DNA of 64,000 nt from Chitinophaga sp. XS-30 (GTDB lineage: Bacteria; Bacteroidota; Bacteroidia; Chitinophagales; Chitinophagaceae): contig NZ_CP043006.1 of the NCBI RefSeq assembly GCF_008086345.1, forward strand, positions 1,486,032 to 1,550,031, read 5' to 3'. Shown here piece by piece: positions 45,118 to 54,184 of this stretch. Position numbers and translations under genes: made by a program. The notes beneath the pieces were generated by a model. The model was not told where the DNA came from. It saw nothing but the letters and a program-made list of their open reading frames with translations, and did not search any database. Position 1 is the first letter of the stretch. Each line of letters opens with the position of its first letter.

Positions 45118-47082
45118 ATGTCTGTTTACAATCAGCCCAGAAAGAGAATTATCCAGTTGATCATCCTTGGCATGGTGTCGCTCATCGTGGTGAGGCTGTT
45201 TTTTTTGCAGGTCATCGAAACGAAATATTCCAAGCTGGCGGATGCCAATGCCGTATTGAAGAAGGTGATCTATCCCAGCCGCGGCATTATTTATGACCGG
45301 AACGGGCGGAGTATTTTGCGGAATGAAGCGATGTACGACCTGGTGGTGACGCCTTCCAATGTAAAAAAGATCGATACCGCCTATCTCTGCGATATATTGG
45401 GAATTGACGGGGAAGAGTTCCATAAACGTATTGTTGATGCTATCGTCAGGAATGGCCGTGTACGCCAGTCCGTTTTCGCTTCCCTGCTCACGCCGGAGAT
45501 GTATGGACGCCTGCAGGAGAGCATGCACCGCTTTCAGCCGGGGTTTGAACTGGTACTGCGGCCGGTGCGGTCCTACCCCTATGGTGTGGGAGCGAATTTC
45601 CTCGGGTATATCAGCGAAATATCCCCGCAGTTGCTGAAAGATCCTTCCGGCGCCTACAGCGCTTATCACCAGGGCGATTACATCGGCGCAACCGGGCTGG
45701 AGAAAACATATGAGAGCATTTTAATGGGGCAGCGGGGTATCCAGTACCTCATGAAAGATAACCTGAACCGCCCGCAGGGCTCATTGGAGAACGGGGAGTT
45801 CGATACGGTCGCCATCGCCGGAAAAAACCTGCGGCTCGCGCTGGATATCGAACTGCAGGTGCTGGGAGAAAGATTGATGAGGGGCAAGGTAGGCAGTATC
45901 GTCGCTATCGATCCGCAAACCGGCGGTATCCTGGCCATGGTCAGCGGTCCTTCCTTTGACCCGAATCTGCTGTCCGGCTCCTTCCGGGCAAAGAACTTCA
46001 ACAAATTGTATGTAGATACGACGAAGCCGCTGTACAACCGTGCTATTCAGGCCGCTTATCCACCCGGTTCAACATTCAAGCCTATTACGGGCCTGATCGG
46101 CCTGGAAATGGGCGTGATCACGCCTTCTTTCGGGTTCAACTGCCTCGGCGGATATGGGTTATGTGGCCGTTTCAGCCGTTGCCTGCACAGCAATTTCGGC
46201 CATGCGGCCAATATACGGCTGGCCCTCGCCAACTCGTGCAACTCCTATTTCATGCATGTGTACCGGCTGTCTGTTGATGCAGGCAAATGGGGAGGCGTCA
46301 TGAAAGGGCAGGCGAAGTGGACGGAATATTTAGAAGCCATGGGCTTCGGACATCGTCTCGGAATAGATATCCCGAGTGAGCTGGGCGGTATTATACCGGA
46401 TACGGCCCGAATGAACAGGCGATATAATAATTTATGGAATTCCTGTTCCGAAATGTACGTGGGGATGGGCCAGGGGCTGTTGGGCGTTACGCCTCTGCAA
46501 CTGGCAAATGCCATGTGCATCATCGCTAACCGGGGGCATTATTATATCCCGCACTTTGTAGAGAGTATCGATGGGGATAATTCAGACATCTTGCATAAGT
46601 ACAAAGAGCAACACCAGGTAGCGCATATTTCCGACGAGGCATTCAATTCAGTGGTGCTGGGACTGGAAGATGTGGTAACACAAGGCACAGCACGCGGAGC
46701 GGCCATTGACGGAATTATCGTATGCGGCAAAACCGGTACTGCGGAAAACAAAGCCAGGATCAACGGGAAGATCGAAAAACTGAAGGATCACTCTTTGTTT
46801 GTAGGTTTCGCACCGCGGGACAATCCGAAGATAGCGATTGCAGTGATCGTGGAGAATTCCGGCTTCAGTACAACGTACGCGGTACCTATCGCCAGCATCC
46901 TGATGGAAAAATACCTGACGGATTCAATTTCGGCGAAACGCAGGCCCGTTCTTCAACGGATGTTGGAGGCCACTACCATGTCGCCTGAAATGAAAGCAAA
47001 ATCGAAACTTGATTCGTTGAACAGTGTGAATTACGGCGTAACCGTGGGAGAAGACCTGTTGAACAAGATCATCTCAAAATAA
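45118..47082 (+). CDS. mrdA: Penicillin-binding protein 2 (elongation transpeptidase)
   Basis: A 654-residue class B PBP that cross-links peptidoglycan during elongation. One N-terminal membrane segment (about residues 12-30) is followed by the dimerisation domain (YPSRGIIYDRNGRSILRNE near residue 57). The transpeptidase has the active serine in PPGSTFKPITGL near residue 318, SCN in NSCNSYFMH near residue 375, and GKTGTAENK near residue 540. It is followed after seven bases by rodA, its glycosyltransferase partner. It is a target for beta-lactams. Confidence 0.96.
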   Translation: MSVYNQPRKRIIQLIILGMVSLIVVRLFFLQVIETKYSKLADANAVLKKVIYPSRGIIYDRNGRSILRNEAMYDLVVTPSNVKKIDTAYLCDILGIDGEEFHKRIVDAIVRNGRVRQSVFASLLTPEMYGRLQESMHRFQPGFELVLRPVRSYPYGVGANFLGYISEISPQLLKDPSGAYSAYHQGDYIGATGLEKTYESILMGQRGIQYLMKDNLNRPQGSLENGEFDTVAIAGKNLRLALDIELQVLGERLMRGKVGSIVAIDPQTGGILAMVSGPSFDPNLLSGSFRAKNFNKLYVDTTKPLYNRAIQAAYPPGSTFKPITGLIGLEMGVITPSFGFNCLGGYGLCGRFSRCLHSNFGHAANIRLALANSCNSYFMHVYRLSVDAGKWGGVMKGQAKWTEYLEAMGFGHRLGIDIPSELGGIIPDTARMNRRYNNLWNSCSEMYVGMGQGLLGVTPLQLANAMCIIANRGHYYIPHFVESIDGDNSDILHKYKEQHQVAHISDEAFNSVVLGLEDVVTQGTARGAAIDGIIVCGKTGTAENKARINGKIEKLKDHSLFVGFAPRDNPKIAIAVIVENSGFSTTYAVPIASILMEKYLTDSISAKRRPVLQRMLEATTMSPEMKAKSKLDSLNSVNYGVTVGEDLLNKIISK

Positions 47083-47089
47083 CCGACAA

Positions 47090-48376
47090 ATGAACCGCTC
47101 ACAAGCGAAGCTGACAGCAGGAATCGACTGGCCCATATTCGGGATGTACCTTGCACTGGTGCTGATCGGGATAATGGCCATCTTTGCGGCGGAATACCGG
47201 GAAGGGGATGATATCATCCGGAACCTCCTGGGGCAGAACAAGAACTGGGCCCGGCAGGCGCTCTGGTTCGCGGTGTCTATGGTACTGGCGGCGGGCATCT
47301 GGCTGACGGACAGTAAATTCTTCACGGCAACGGCCAATCTGTTGTATGCCTTCGGGATATTGCTTTTATTGCTGGTGCTCGCCATGGGGACCGGCGTGAA
47401 AGGCTCCAACTCCTGGCTGGAGCTGGGCGGTTTCCGTTTCCAGCCGGCGGAGCTCACCAAGCTCTGTACGAACCTCGCGCTGGCAAAATACCTGTCATCG
47501 CTTGAAACGGATTTCAGCAAGTTGCGTTCCCGGTTGATCGCGGCTGCCATGGTGCTTTTCCCCTTTGGGATCATCATTCTGCAGAATGAAACCGGCCTGG
47601 CGCTGGTGTACCTGGCTTTCTTCCTGGTGATGTTCCGTGAAGGCCTGCCAGGTATTCTGCTGGTCATCGCCTTTTCTGTGGTCATCCTCGTACTGTCGGC
47701 CCTGCTGGTAGACAAGTTTATCCTGTTGTACATATTCTCGGGCATTGCCGCACTGGTGATCTATTTCAGCCGGCGGGAGATCCGGCGCAAACGGTCCAGG
47801 ATGGTGCTGATATTGACGATATGGGCTTTTTGTTCGGGATTTGTAATGTTCATAGTGCCTTTCATCTTCACTAAAGTGCTGAAAAATTACCACGTGCGCC
47901 GCATTGAGGTGATGCTGGGCAAGGAGAACGATCCCGAGGCTACTTACAACACCCGCCAGAGCATGATTGCCATCGGCTCCGGGGGATTCTGGGGCAAAGG
48001 GTATCTCAAAGGCACACAGACCCGGTTTGATTTTGTGCCGGAACAAAGTACGGATTTCATCTTCTGCACCATAGGCGAAGATTTCGGCTTCGCCGGCAGT
48101 TTCCTCTTCCTGGCCATTTATGTAGCCCTGCTCTTCCGGATCATCCAGGTGGCGGAACGGCAACGGTCCACTTTCAGCCGCGTATATGCGTACGGGGTAG
48201 CCAGCATTATCTTTTTGCATCTTTCCATCAATATATCCATGACCATCGGCTTAGCCCCGGTGATCGGTATTCCGCTGCCCCTCGTGAGTTACGGCGGCTC
48301 TTCGCTGATGACCTTTACCATGCTGATATTTATTATGCTGCGGCTGGATGCGGACAGGCAGATGGTTTTACGATAA
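47090..48376 (+). CDS. rodA: Peptidoglycan glycosyltransferase RodA
   Basis: A 428-residue SEDS-family protein with about ten membrane segments that polymerises lipid II in concert with PBP2. SNSWLELGGFRFQPAELTKL near residue 105 is the SEDS signature and FVPEQSTDFIFCTIGEDFGFAGSFL near residue 315 is the loop containing the putative catalytic Asp region. The C-terminal SYGGSSLMTFTMLIFIMLR is also conserved. It ends the rod-shape cluster; the downstream hydrolase has its own -7 box. Confidence 0.96.
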   Translation: MNRSQAKLTAGIDWPIFGMYLALVLIGIMAIFAAEYREGDDIIRNLLGQNKNWARQALWFAVSMVLAAGIWLTDSKFFTATANLLYAFGILLLLLVLAMGTGVKGSNSWLELGGFRFQPAELTKLCTNLALAKYLSSLETDFSKLRSRLIAAAMVLFPFGIIILQNETGLALVYLAFFLVMFREGLPGILLVIAFSVVILVLSALLVDKFILLYIFSGIAALVIYFSRREIRRKRSRMVLILTIWAFCSGFVMFIVPFIFTKVLKNYHVRRIEVMLGKENDPEATYNTRQSMIAIGSGGFWGKGYLKGTQTRFDFVPEQSTDFIFCTIGEDFGFAGSFLFLAIYVALLFRIIQVAERQRSTFSRVYAYGVASIIFLHLSINISMTIGLAPVIGIPLPLVSYGGSSLMTFTMLIFIMLRLDADRQMVLR

Positions 48377-48381
48377 AGCCG

Positions 48382-48396
48382 TACTTTTGCCGCATG
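48382..48396 (+). promoter_or_regulatory. -7 box of the metallo-hydrolase gene, probable leaderless transcript
   Basis: TACTTTTG at 48382-48389 matches TAnnTTTG exactly, with four bases before the ATG at 48394, the same spacing as nadE. It lies just past the rodA stop codon. Confidence 0.52.
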
Positions 48397-49140
48397 GCTC
48401 GCATTATTCCCCTGTCTGAAGGCAGTTTTACAGTAGACGGCACCAAAAGCTTCGTTCCCTTCGATGAACAGCAAGATTCCCTGAAAGACCGTAACAGCGG
48501 TTCTTTGCTCGTGGAGATCCAGCCTTTCCTGGTGATCACGGACCGCGATATCCTCCTGCTGGATACCGGCCTCGGCTTCCGCACCGCGGACGGGGTGCTG
48601 CAATTGCACCAGAACCTGATCAACAACGGCATCAACCCTATGGAAGTCACCAAAGTACTGATGAGCCATCTGCATAAAGATCATGCCGGTGGTATCAGCG
48701 TGGAAGACCCGGTGACCGGTGAACGCTCCCTGAGTTTCCCCCATGCCACGTATTATGTGAACCGGGAGGAACTGGAATATGCTTTTGCGAATGACGGTAA
48801 ATCTTACCTGAAGGCTGAAATCGACCTGTTGGCGAAGCGGGACAATGTGGTGATCACCGATGGGAATGGCAGTATTGACGGGTATATCCACCATGAAATG
48901 ACCGGGGGGCATTGCCCTTATCACCAGGTATTCCTTATTGATGACGGGGAGGATAAAGTATTCTTCGGCGGCGATGTGGCGCCGCAGATATCGCAGATGA
49001 AAAGCCGTTTTGTGGCGAAATATGATTACGATGGAAAGCGCAGTATGGAATTACGCCAGGAGTTCATGGAGCGGGGCAAGGCAGCGGATTGGACCTTCCT
49101 GTTCTATCATGATACGAAACTGCCCACAACGAAGTTCTAG
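48394..49140 (+). CDS. MBL-fold metallo-hydrolase
   Basis: A 248-residue metallo-beta-lactamase fold protein without a signal peptide. MSHLHKDHAGG near residue 89 gives the HxHxDH dinuclear zinc site, with later ligands in HHEMTGGHCPYHQ near residue 168 and FFGGDVAPQ near residue 190, and a terminal His in FYHD. The substrate (a lactone, glutathione thioester, phosphodiester or other) is unknown. Its stop codon shares bases with the stop of the convergent Spy-like gene (the TAG at 49138 and the reverse TAG at 49139-49137). Confidence 0.88.
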   Translation: MARIIPLSEGSFTVDGTKSFVPFDEQQDSLKDRNSGSLLVEIQPFLVITDRDILLLDTGLGFRTADGVLQLHQNLINNGINPMEVTKVLMSHLHKDHAGGISVEDPVTGERSLSFPHATYYVNREELEYAFANDGKSYLKAEIDLLAKRDNVVITDGNGSIDGYIHHEMTGGHCPYHQVFLIDDGEDKVFFGGDVAPQISQMKSRFVAKYDYDGKRSMELRQEFMERGKAADWTFLFYHDTKLPTTKF

Positions 49141-49634
49141 GGCCGGTTCTGCCGTTTGATCATCTTATTGTCCCGGCGTTCCTTCATCTGCCGGATCATC
49201 ATATTCCGGAATTCCCTTTCCGAGCGATAGAGGATGCCTACTTTGCGGGCGGGGATGGCTTTCAGGAATTCCTGTTTGTAGCGCGTCTTGATATCCAGCA
49301 TCTTCCTTTCATATCCCAGTTCTTTGTCCAGCGCAGCTGCCGCTACTTTATCATCTGTGCGGGGTTTTCCTTTCAGCTCCTGGGTTTTGCGCTTGCGTTC
49401 GGCGATCAGCTGGTTCACCTCATGGGTGTATTTGTTGTAGAGCGGCCAGAATTTCTGCGCCTCTTCCGGCGTAAGGTCCAGCTCCCTGGAAATATAGGCG
49501 ATCTCCAGTGACTTGATCTTGTCCTGCTTGGATTGTGCCTCCTTTGCATTGTCCTGCGCCAGGGTCACCTGTGCAGGCAAAAGCATGATGCAGAGCAATC
49601 CGGAAAACAGCCGGATCAATAAACCTGGTTTCAT
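49137..49634 (-). CDS. Spy/CpxP-like periplasmic protein, putative sensor of the ECF sigma factor
   Basis: About 165 residues with a signal peptide (residues 1-27, ending LAQ) and a highly charged helical mature part. The block AYISRELDLTPEEAQKFWPLYNKY is typical of a Bacteroidota family annotated as 'sensor of ECF-type sigma factor' and resembles LTxxQ proteins such as Spy and CpxP. I use ATG at 49634, five bases beyond the upstream stop; an ATG at 49655 would overlap the previous gene. It is the third gene of an operon with an ECF sigma factor and a membrane protein, so it may feed back on that regulator. Confidence 0.78.
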   Translation of the reverse strand: MKPGLLIRLFSGLLCIMLLPAQVTLAQDNAKEAQSKQDKIKSLEIAYISRELDLTPEEAQKFWPLYNKYTHEVNQLIAERKRKTQELKGKPRTDDKVAAAALDKELGYERKMLDIKTRYKQEFLKAIPARKVGILYRSEREFRNMMIRQMKERRDNKMIKRQNRP

Positions 49635-49638
49635 ATTT

Positions 49639-50268
49639 TTAGTTGAACGGAACATCTTTTAACAAGTTATCTTCCAGTATTTCTTCGATCTCTTCAGCGG
49701 AAAACTCCTCCGGCAGCGCAATGTCCGGAAGATTAACCGTTTCTTCATTCACTGATGCATTGGCGAAGATATTTTCAGTATCGAAAGCATCTGTGCGGAA
49801 CTGCAGGTAATCTATGATCTCCTGGTCGCTCAGCTGGGCCAGCTGCTTGTCCAGCGATTTTGTGCCGAATTGTTTGGAAAGCAGTACAGCGCCGATGCTG
49901 ATGGCGCCGGCAATAGCTGCGGCCACCAGGCATTTTTTATACAGGCGAAGCCTGCGGCCCATTTTTACCACCCTGCCCGGAGGCGCTTCCAGTTTGCGTG
50001 CAGACACGTTGCGGGTGAGCGCATCAAAATACCCATCTTCTACCGTGAAAGGCGACTGGCGGGGAATAGCAGCCAGGAAAGGGGATAACTCAGCCAGTTC
50101 GGCGGTTATTTCCTCTTTTTTTTCCATGGCACGGATCTGTGCCATCATTTTGCCCGGGAAATCCTCAAAATATTCGCCCGGCACATCGAATTCAGGAGCC
50201 GGGCCCAGCGCATCAAGCCCCGGAGCGATCTCCCGTAATTCCTTTCCGATATCATTCCCTTTGTTCAT
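49639..50268 (-). CDS. Putative membrane anti-sigma factor
   Basis: A 209-residue protein with an acidic cytoplasmic N-terminal part (about residues 1-110), one membrane segment (CLVAAAIAGAISIGAVLL near residue 114) and an acidic C-terminal part that would lie in the periplasm. Two short repeats, EYFEDFPGKMM near residue 32 and GYFDALTRNV near residue 79, resemble each other. It follows the ECF sigma gene by 22 bases, which is the usual place of an anti-sigma factor, but no classical anti-sigma zinc motif is present. The assignment rests on context and topology. Confidence 0.65.
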   Translation of the reverse strand: MNKGNDIGKELREIAPGLDALGPAPEFDVPGEYFEDFPGKMMAQIRAMEKKEEITAELAELSPFLAAIPRQSPFTVEDGYFDALTRNVSARKLEAPPGRVVKMGRRLRLYKKCLVAAAIAGAISIGAVLLSKQFGTKSLDKQLAQLSDQEIIDYLQFRTDAFDTENIFANASVNEETVNLPDIALPEEFSAEEIEEILEDNLLKDVPFN

Positions 50269-50290
50269 ATAAATAAGACGGCAATTGTCG

Positions 50291-50854
50291 TCAATGGTTT
50301 AAATCAGCGTTCTTCATGAATTCTTCCACTTTTTTCACGGCATGATGGTAGGAAGCTTTCAGCGCCCCTTCCGATGTATCAAGCACATGGCTCATCTCTT
50401 CATAGGGCATTTCCTCATAATACCTGAGGGAGAAGACCGCCCGCTGTTTCTCCGGCAGTGAAAGGATCGCTTTTTGCAGCTTCCATTCGATCTTTCCGGC
50501 GTCGAAATGGCTGTCTGCCTGAAGTTTATTGCTCAGGCCGGACTCCACGTCCGAGAGGGAAATGGCGGCCTTCCGCTTCTGCTGCTCCAGGAAAGTGAGG
50601 CACTCATTCGTGGCGATCTTGTACAACCAGGTATAAAGGCGGGCATCCTCCCGGAAGTTCCCGAGGCTCTTCCAGACCTTAATGAACATATTCTGCAATA
50701 CATCGTTTGCATCCTCATGATCGATGACCAGGCGCCTGATATGCCAATACAACCTTTCCTGGTACTTCCGCATGATCAGCGTAAATCCCTTTTCTTTTGT
50801 TTCAGGCTGCCTGTATAGCGACAGTAGTTCGTTATCTTCTTGCGATACAGCCAT
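50291..50854 (-). CDS. ECF-type RNA polymerase sigma factor
   Basis: A 187-residue sigma-70 family protein with region 2 (DHEDANDVLQNMFIKVWKSLGNFREDARLYTWLYKIATNECL, residues about 46-88) and region 4 (LPEKQRAVFSLRYYEEMPYEEMSHVLDTSEGALKASYHHAVKKVEEFM, to the end). It would direct RNA polymerase to a stress or envelope regulon. The start is taken at ATG 50854 (MAVSQEDNELLSLY); a longer frame to 50923 has no counterpart in such proteins. It heads a three-gene operon. Confidence 0.92.
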   Translation of the reverse strand: MAVSQEDNELLSLYRQPETKEKGFTLIMRKYQERLYWHIRRLVIDHEDANDVLQNMFIKVWKSLGNFREDARLYTWLYKIATNECLTFLEQQKRKAAISLSDVESGLSNKLQADSHFDAGKIEWKLQKAILSLPEKQRAVFSLRYYEEMPYEEMSHVLDTSEGALKASYHHAVKKVEEFMKNADLNH

Positions 50855-50946
50855 AAATGGGTAGACAGTGAAAAAGACAGATCCCCGGTGGAATAAGCAT
50901 TTGTTAAATATATCAAATTCCATGGATACAAGCTCCCTTGAAAAAG

Positions 50947-50971
50947 AAAAACCATCATTGAGATGGTTTTT
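50947..50971 (-). terminator. Terminator of the transketolase-subunit gene
   Basis: A 10-bp stem (AAAAACCATC with GATGGTTTTT) and five-base loop, followed on the minus strand by a T-rich run. It separates the gene from the ECF sigma operon. Confidence 0.8.
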
Positions 50972-51000
50972 ATTGTAAAAGGTTTAATCGCCTGTAAAAT

Positions 51001-51963
51001 TTAACTTTTCTTCCGGGCCATGGCCTTGAGGGCTGCTTCTACGATCTGGGGAGTATCCAGCCCGTATTTTTTCAGCAGTTCCAATGGCGTGCCGCTTTCC
51101 CCGAAAGTATCTTTTGTGCCGATGTATTCGATGGGGATGGGCATATGGCGTGCGGCTACCTGTGCCACGCTGTCTCCCAAACCGCCGAGCACATTATGTT
51201 CTTCCGCGGTAACGGCGCAGCCGGTTTTGGTGATGGATTTGAGGATGGCCTCTTCATCCAGCGGCTTGATGGTGTGGATGTTGATCAGTTCTACGCTGTA
51301 ACCCTGTTCTTCCAGGATGCGGCCGGCTTCCACGCATTTCCATACGAGGTGCCCGCAGGCAAAGAGGGTAACGTCCGTTCCTTCGCTGAGCACCTGGGCC
51401 TTTCCGATCTCGAATGGCTGGTCTTCCGGGGTGAAGTTGGGCCATTTCGGACGGCCAAAACGGAGATATACGGGACCTTCATAGTCAGCAATAGCTATGG
51501 TGGCTGCTTTGGTCTGGTTGAAATCACAAGGCACGATCACGGTCATCCCGGGGAGCATCTTCATCATACCGATGTCTTCCAGGATCTGGTGCGTAGCCCC
51601 GTCCTCACCGAGGGTAAGGCCGGCATGGGATGCGCAGATCTTCACATTTTTGCCGGAATAGGCAACTGACTGGCGGATCTGGTCATATACGCGGCCGGTG
51701 GAGAAGTTGGCAAAAGTAGTGGTGTAAGGTATTTTGCCGCCGATGGTAAGGCCCGCGGCCACACCGATCATATTGGCTTCTGCAATACCGCATTGAACAA
51801 AGCGGTCGGGAAATTCCTTGATAAAGGCCTGGAGCTTCATGGAGCCCAGCAGGTCTGCTGTCAGCGCGATGACGTTCGGGTTCCTGCGACCCGCTTCCAG
51901 GATGCCCTCGCCGAATCCGCCGCGGGTTTCCTTTTCATTCAGTACTTGTATGTCTTTTACCAT
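51001..51963 (-). CDS. Transketolase, C-terminal subunit
   Basis: A 320-residue protein equal to the second half of transketolase. The pyrimidine-binding domain carries the catalytic glutamate in CGIAEANMIGVAAGL near residue 58 and SHAGLTLGEDGATHQ near residue 112. The C-terminal domain shows GHLVWKCVEAGRILEEQGYSVELINIHTIKP near residue 205. It needs a separate N-terminal subunit with the diphosphate site to act in the pentose phosphate pathway. That subunit is not adjacent: galE lies directly upstream. Split transketolases are known; the separation of the two genes is less usual. Confidence 0.9.
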   Translation of the reverse strand: MVKDIQVLNEKETRGGFGEGILEAGRRNPNVIALTADLLGSMKLQAFIKEFPDRFVQCGIAEANMIGVAAGLTIGGKIPYTTTFANFSTGRVYDQIRQSVAYSGKNVKICASHAGLTLGEDGATHQILEDIGMMKMLPGMTVIVPCDFNQTKAATIAIADYEGPVYLRFGRPKWPNFTPEDQPFEIGKAQVLSEGTDVTLFACGHLVWKCVEAGRILEEQGYSVELINIHTIKPLDEEAILKSITKTGCAVTAEEHNVLGGLGDSVAQVAARHMPIPIEYIGTKDTFGESGTPLELLKKYGLDTPQIVEAALKAMARKKS

Positions 51964-52005
51964 TATGCCTGAGATTTGTGCCGCAAAGCTAGTAAAATAA
52001 AAAAA

Positions 52006-53037
52006 TTAATTGTTCAAAACCCTGTCGCGCAGCGCTACTTCCCATTGCCAGGCTGTGCGCATCATGTCTTCGATACCGGATTCCGGCACCCAGCCCAGTT
52101 TTTCCCGGGCTTTGGTATTGTTGGCGTAGATGGCGATCACATCCCCGGGGCGGCCTTCACCCAGCTCATAGTTCAGTTTGAGGCCGGATACCTTTTCGAA
52201 TGCCTGGATGGCTTCCAGCACTGTTACACCATTGCCTGTGCCGAGGTTGAGCACCTCGCAGTTCTCCGTATTGCGGCTTTCCAGCAGATACTGGAGCGCT
52301 TTGGTATGGGCATTGGCAATGTCCATCACATGGATGTAATCGCGGATGCAGGAACCGTCGCGCGTAGGGTAATTGGTGCCGAAAACGGTCATTTTAGGCA
52401 GTTTGCCGATAGCCACCTGCGTGATCACCGGCACGAGATTGTCCGGCTTGCCCAGCGGCAGCTCCCCGATCAGTGCGGAAGGATGCGCGCCTACGGGGTT
52501 GAAATAACGCAGCAGGATGCTTTTAGTGCTGTTCACCCGGCTGTAGTCCTCAATGATCTGTTCACCCATCTGCTTGGTGCGGGCGTATGGGGACTGGGCT
52601 TCGCCGAGCGGGGTTTCTTCCACCACGGGCAAAGCTTCCGCATTGCCGTACACGGAACAGGAGGAGGAGAACACAAAATTGGGGATGTTGAATTCCTTGA
52701 TGCATTTCAGCACATTCACCAGGGAGGTAATGTTGTTCTGAAAGTAGTACAGGGGATCATTTACGGATTCCCCTACGCTTTTGAGCGCTGCAAAATGGAT
52801 CACACCGATGATATCCCTGTTCTCGTGGAAAACCGCATGGGTATCCTCCAGGTTGCAAAGGTCCACTTTGTAGTTGCGCACTTTTTTACCGGTGATCTTT
52901 TCCACCCCTTCCAGCAACTGCGTAGAGCTGCGGATATTGCTGTCTACGGATACTACTTCAAATCCATGATTGATCAGATCTACGATGGTATGGGACCCGA
53001 TGTATCCACACCCGCCGGTGACGAGGACTTTTTGCAT
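52006..53037 (-). CDS. galE: UDP-glucose 4-epimerase
   Basis: A 343-residue short-chain dehydrogenase-type epimerase that interconverts UDP-glucose and UDP-galactose. GGCGYIGSHT near residue 8 binds NAD, FSSSCSVYG near residue 120 gives the catalytic serine, and SPYARTKQMGE near residue 149 holds the Tyr-x-x-x-Lys pair. YFNPVGAHPSALIGE near residue 180 is typical of GalE. It lies between the transketolase subunit and rmlA, so it may supply sugars for surface polysaccharides. Confidence 0.95.
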   Translation of the reverse strand: MQKVLVTGGCGYIGSHTIVDLINHGFEVVSVDSNIRSSTQLLEGVEKITGKKVRNYKVDLCNLEDTHAVFHENRDIIGVIHFAALKSVGESVNDPLYYFQNNITSLVNVLKCIKEFNIPNFVFSSSCSVYGNAEALPVVEETPLGEAQSPYARTKQMGEQIIEDYSRVNSTKSILLRYFNPVGAHPSALIGELPLGKPDNLVPVITQVAIGKLPKMTVFGTNYPTRDGSCIRDYIHVMDIANAHTKALQYLLESRNTENCEVLNLGTGNGVTVLEAIQAFEKVSGLKLNYELGEGRPGDVIAIYANNTKAREKLGWVPESGIEDMMRTAWQWEVALRDRVLNN

Positions 53038-53121
53038 TTTTTATCAGTTAGATTATATGAGGTAAATGTAATCGTATTCCTTATGATATCGTCCGCTCCG
53101 GCTGCGTGCTGAACGGGCCGG

Positions 53122-53982
53122 TTATCTGATCAGGTTCATCAGGTACTGTCCGTACCCGCTTTTTACGAGCGGTTTGGCCAGTTTTTCCAGCTGTGCCTTA
53201 TCAATGAACCCTTTTCTGTAAGCGATCTCTTCTATGCATGCGATCTTGATGCCCTGCCGTTGTTCGATCACCTGTACGAACTGGGAGGCCTGCATGAGCG
53301 AGTCGAAAGTGCCGGTATCCAGCCAGGCGGTGCCGCGTGGCAGGATGGAAACTTTAAGGTTGCCCCTGCGGAGGTATTCCCTGTTCACATCTGTGATCTC
53401 GTATTCCCCGCGCGGGCTGGGCTGCAGGTCCCGGGCGATGTTCACTACTTCATTATCGTAAAAATAGAGTCCCGGCACGGCAAAGGATGATTTGGGCTTT
53501 TCCGGTTTCTCTTCGATGGACACGGCTTTCATGTCCGCATCGAACTCCACTACGCCGTAACGCTCCGGGTCGGATACCTGGTACGCATATACGATGCCGC
53601 CATCAGGGTTGACGTTATTGGCCAGCTGCGTGCCGAGGCCCGCGCCGTAGAATATATTGTCCCCCAGTACCAGGGCCACATTGTCGTTGCCGATGAAATC
53701 TTTCCCGATCACGAAAGCCTGGGCCAGTCCGTTTGGCACCGCCTGCTCCGCATAAGAGAGCTGCAGGCCGAACTGGCTGCCGTCCCCGAACAGCCGCTGG
53801 AAAGCGGGAAGGTCATGAGGGGTGCTGATGATCAGGATCTCCCGGATACCTGCCAGCATCAGCGTGCTCAGGGGGTAGTAGATCATCGGTTTGTCGTACA
53901 CCGGCATGATCTGTTTGCTGATGGCGTAGGTAATCGGATGCAGGCGCGTTCCGGACCCTCCGGCGAGAATAATTCCCTTCAT
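53122..53982 (-). CDS. rmlA: Glucose-1-phosphate thymidylyltransferase
   Basis: A 286-residue nucleotidyltransferase making dTDP-glucose, the first step to dTDP-rhamnose. The nucleotide-binding signature [13 protein letters not shown] lies at residues 6-18, and [12 protein letters not shown] near residue 107, [15 protein letters not shown] near residue 220 and [13 protein letters not shown] near residue 243 are conserved. ATG at 53982 fits the family; a longer frame to 54048 adds a proline-rich stretch with no conservation. rmlB, rmlC and rmlD are not in the window, so the pathway must be completed elsewhere. Confidence 0.95.
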   Translation of the reverse strand: MKGIILAGGSGTRLHPITYAISKQIMPVYDKPMIYYPLSTLMLAGIREILIISTPHDLPAFQRLFGDGSQFGLQLSYAEQAVPNGLAQAFVIGKDFIGNDNVALVLGDNIFYGAGLGTQLANNVNPDGGIVYAYQVSDPERYGVVEFDADMKAVSIEEKPEKPKSSFAVPGLYFYDNEVVNIARDLQPSPRGEYEITDVNREYLRRGNLKVSILPRGTAWLDTGTFDSLMQASQFVQVIEQRQGIKIACIEEIAYRKGFIDKAQLEKLAKPLVKSGYGQYLMNLIR

Positions 53983-54116
53983 GAATAAAAGCGAGTTTTG
54001 GAGGCACAAAAATAGGGGAGGTGGGCTATTTGTCCTAGTAATGCGCAAAAAAATTAGCAGATACGCATAAAATTAACGGTGTTTGGCGGTAAACAGGGTT
54101 CAAACGGCAGAAAAAA

Positions 54117-54169
54117 AGGCTGACAGCACAAGCAGGATGCCGGAATTGGCGGGCTTGTGCTGTCAGCCT
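54117..54169 (-). terminator. Strong terminator of the DUF47-PiT operon
   Basis: A 16-bp perfect stem (AGGCTGACAGCACAAG) encloses a 21-base loop that can itself pair partly (GCCGGAATTGGC). A seven-base T-run follows on the minus strand. Confidence 0.9.
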
Positions 54170-54184
54170 CGTATGAAGTGATTA

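Noticed and set aside
36452-54086. Fifteen bases (ATTAACGGTGTTTGG) shared at 36452 and 54072
   Set aside because: Similarity stops at once on both sides, and one or two such matches are expected by chance in 64 kb.
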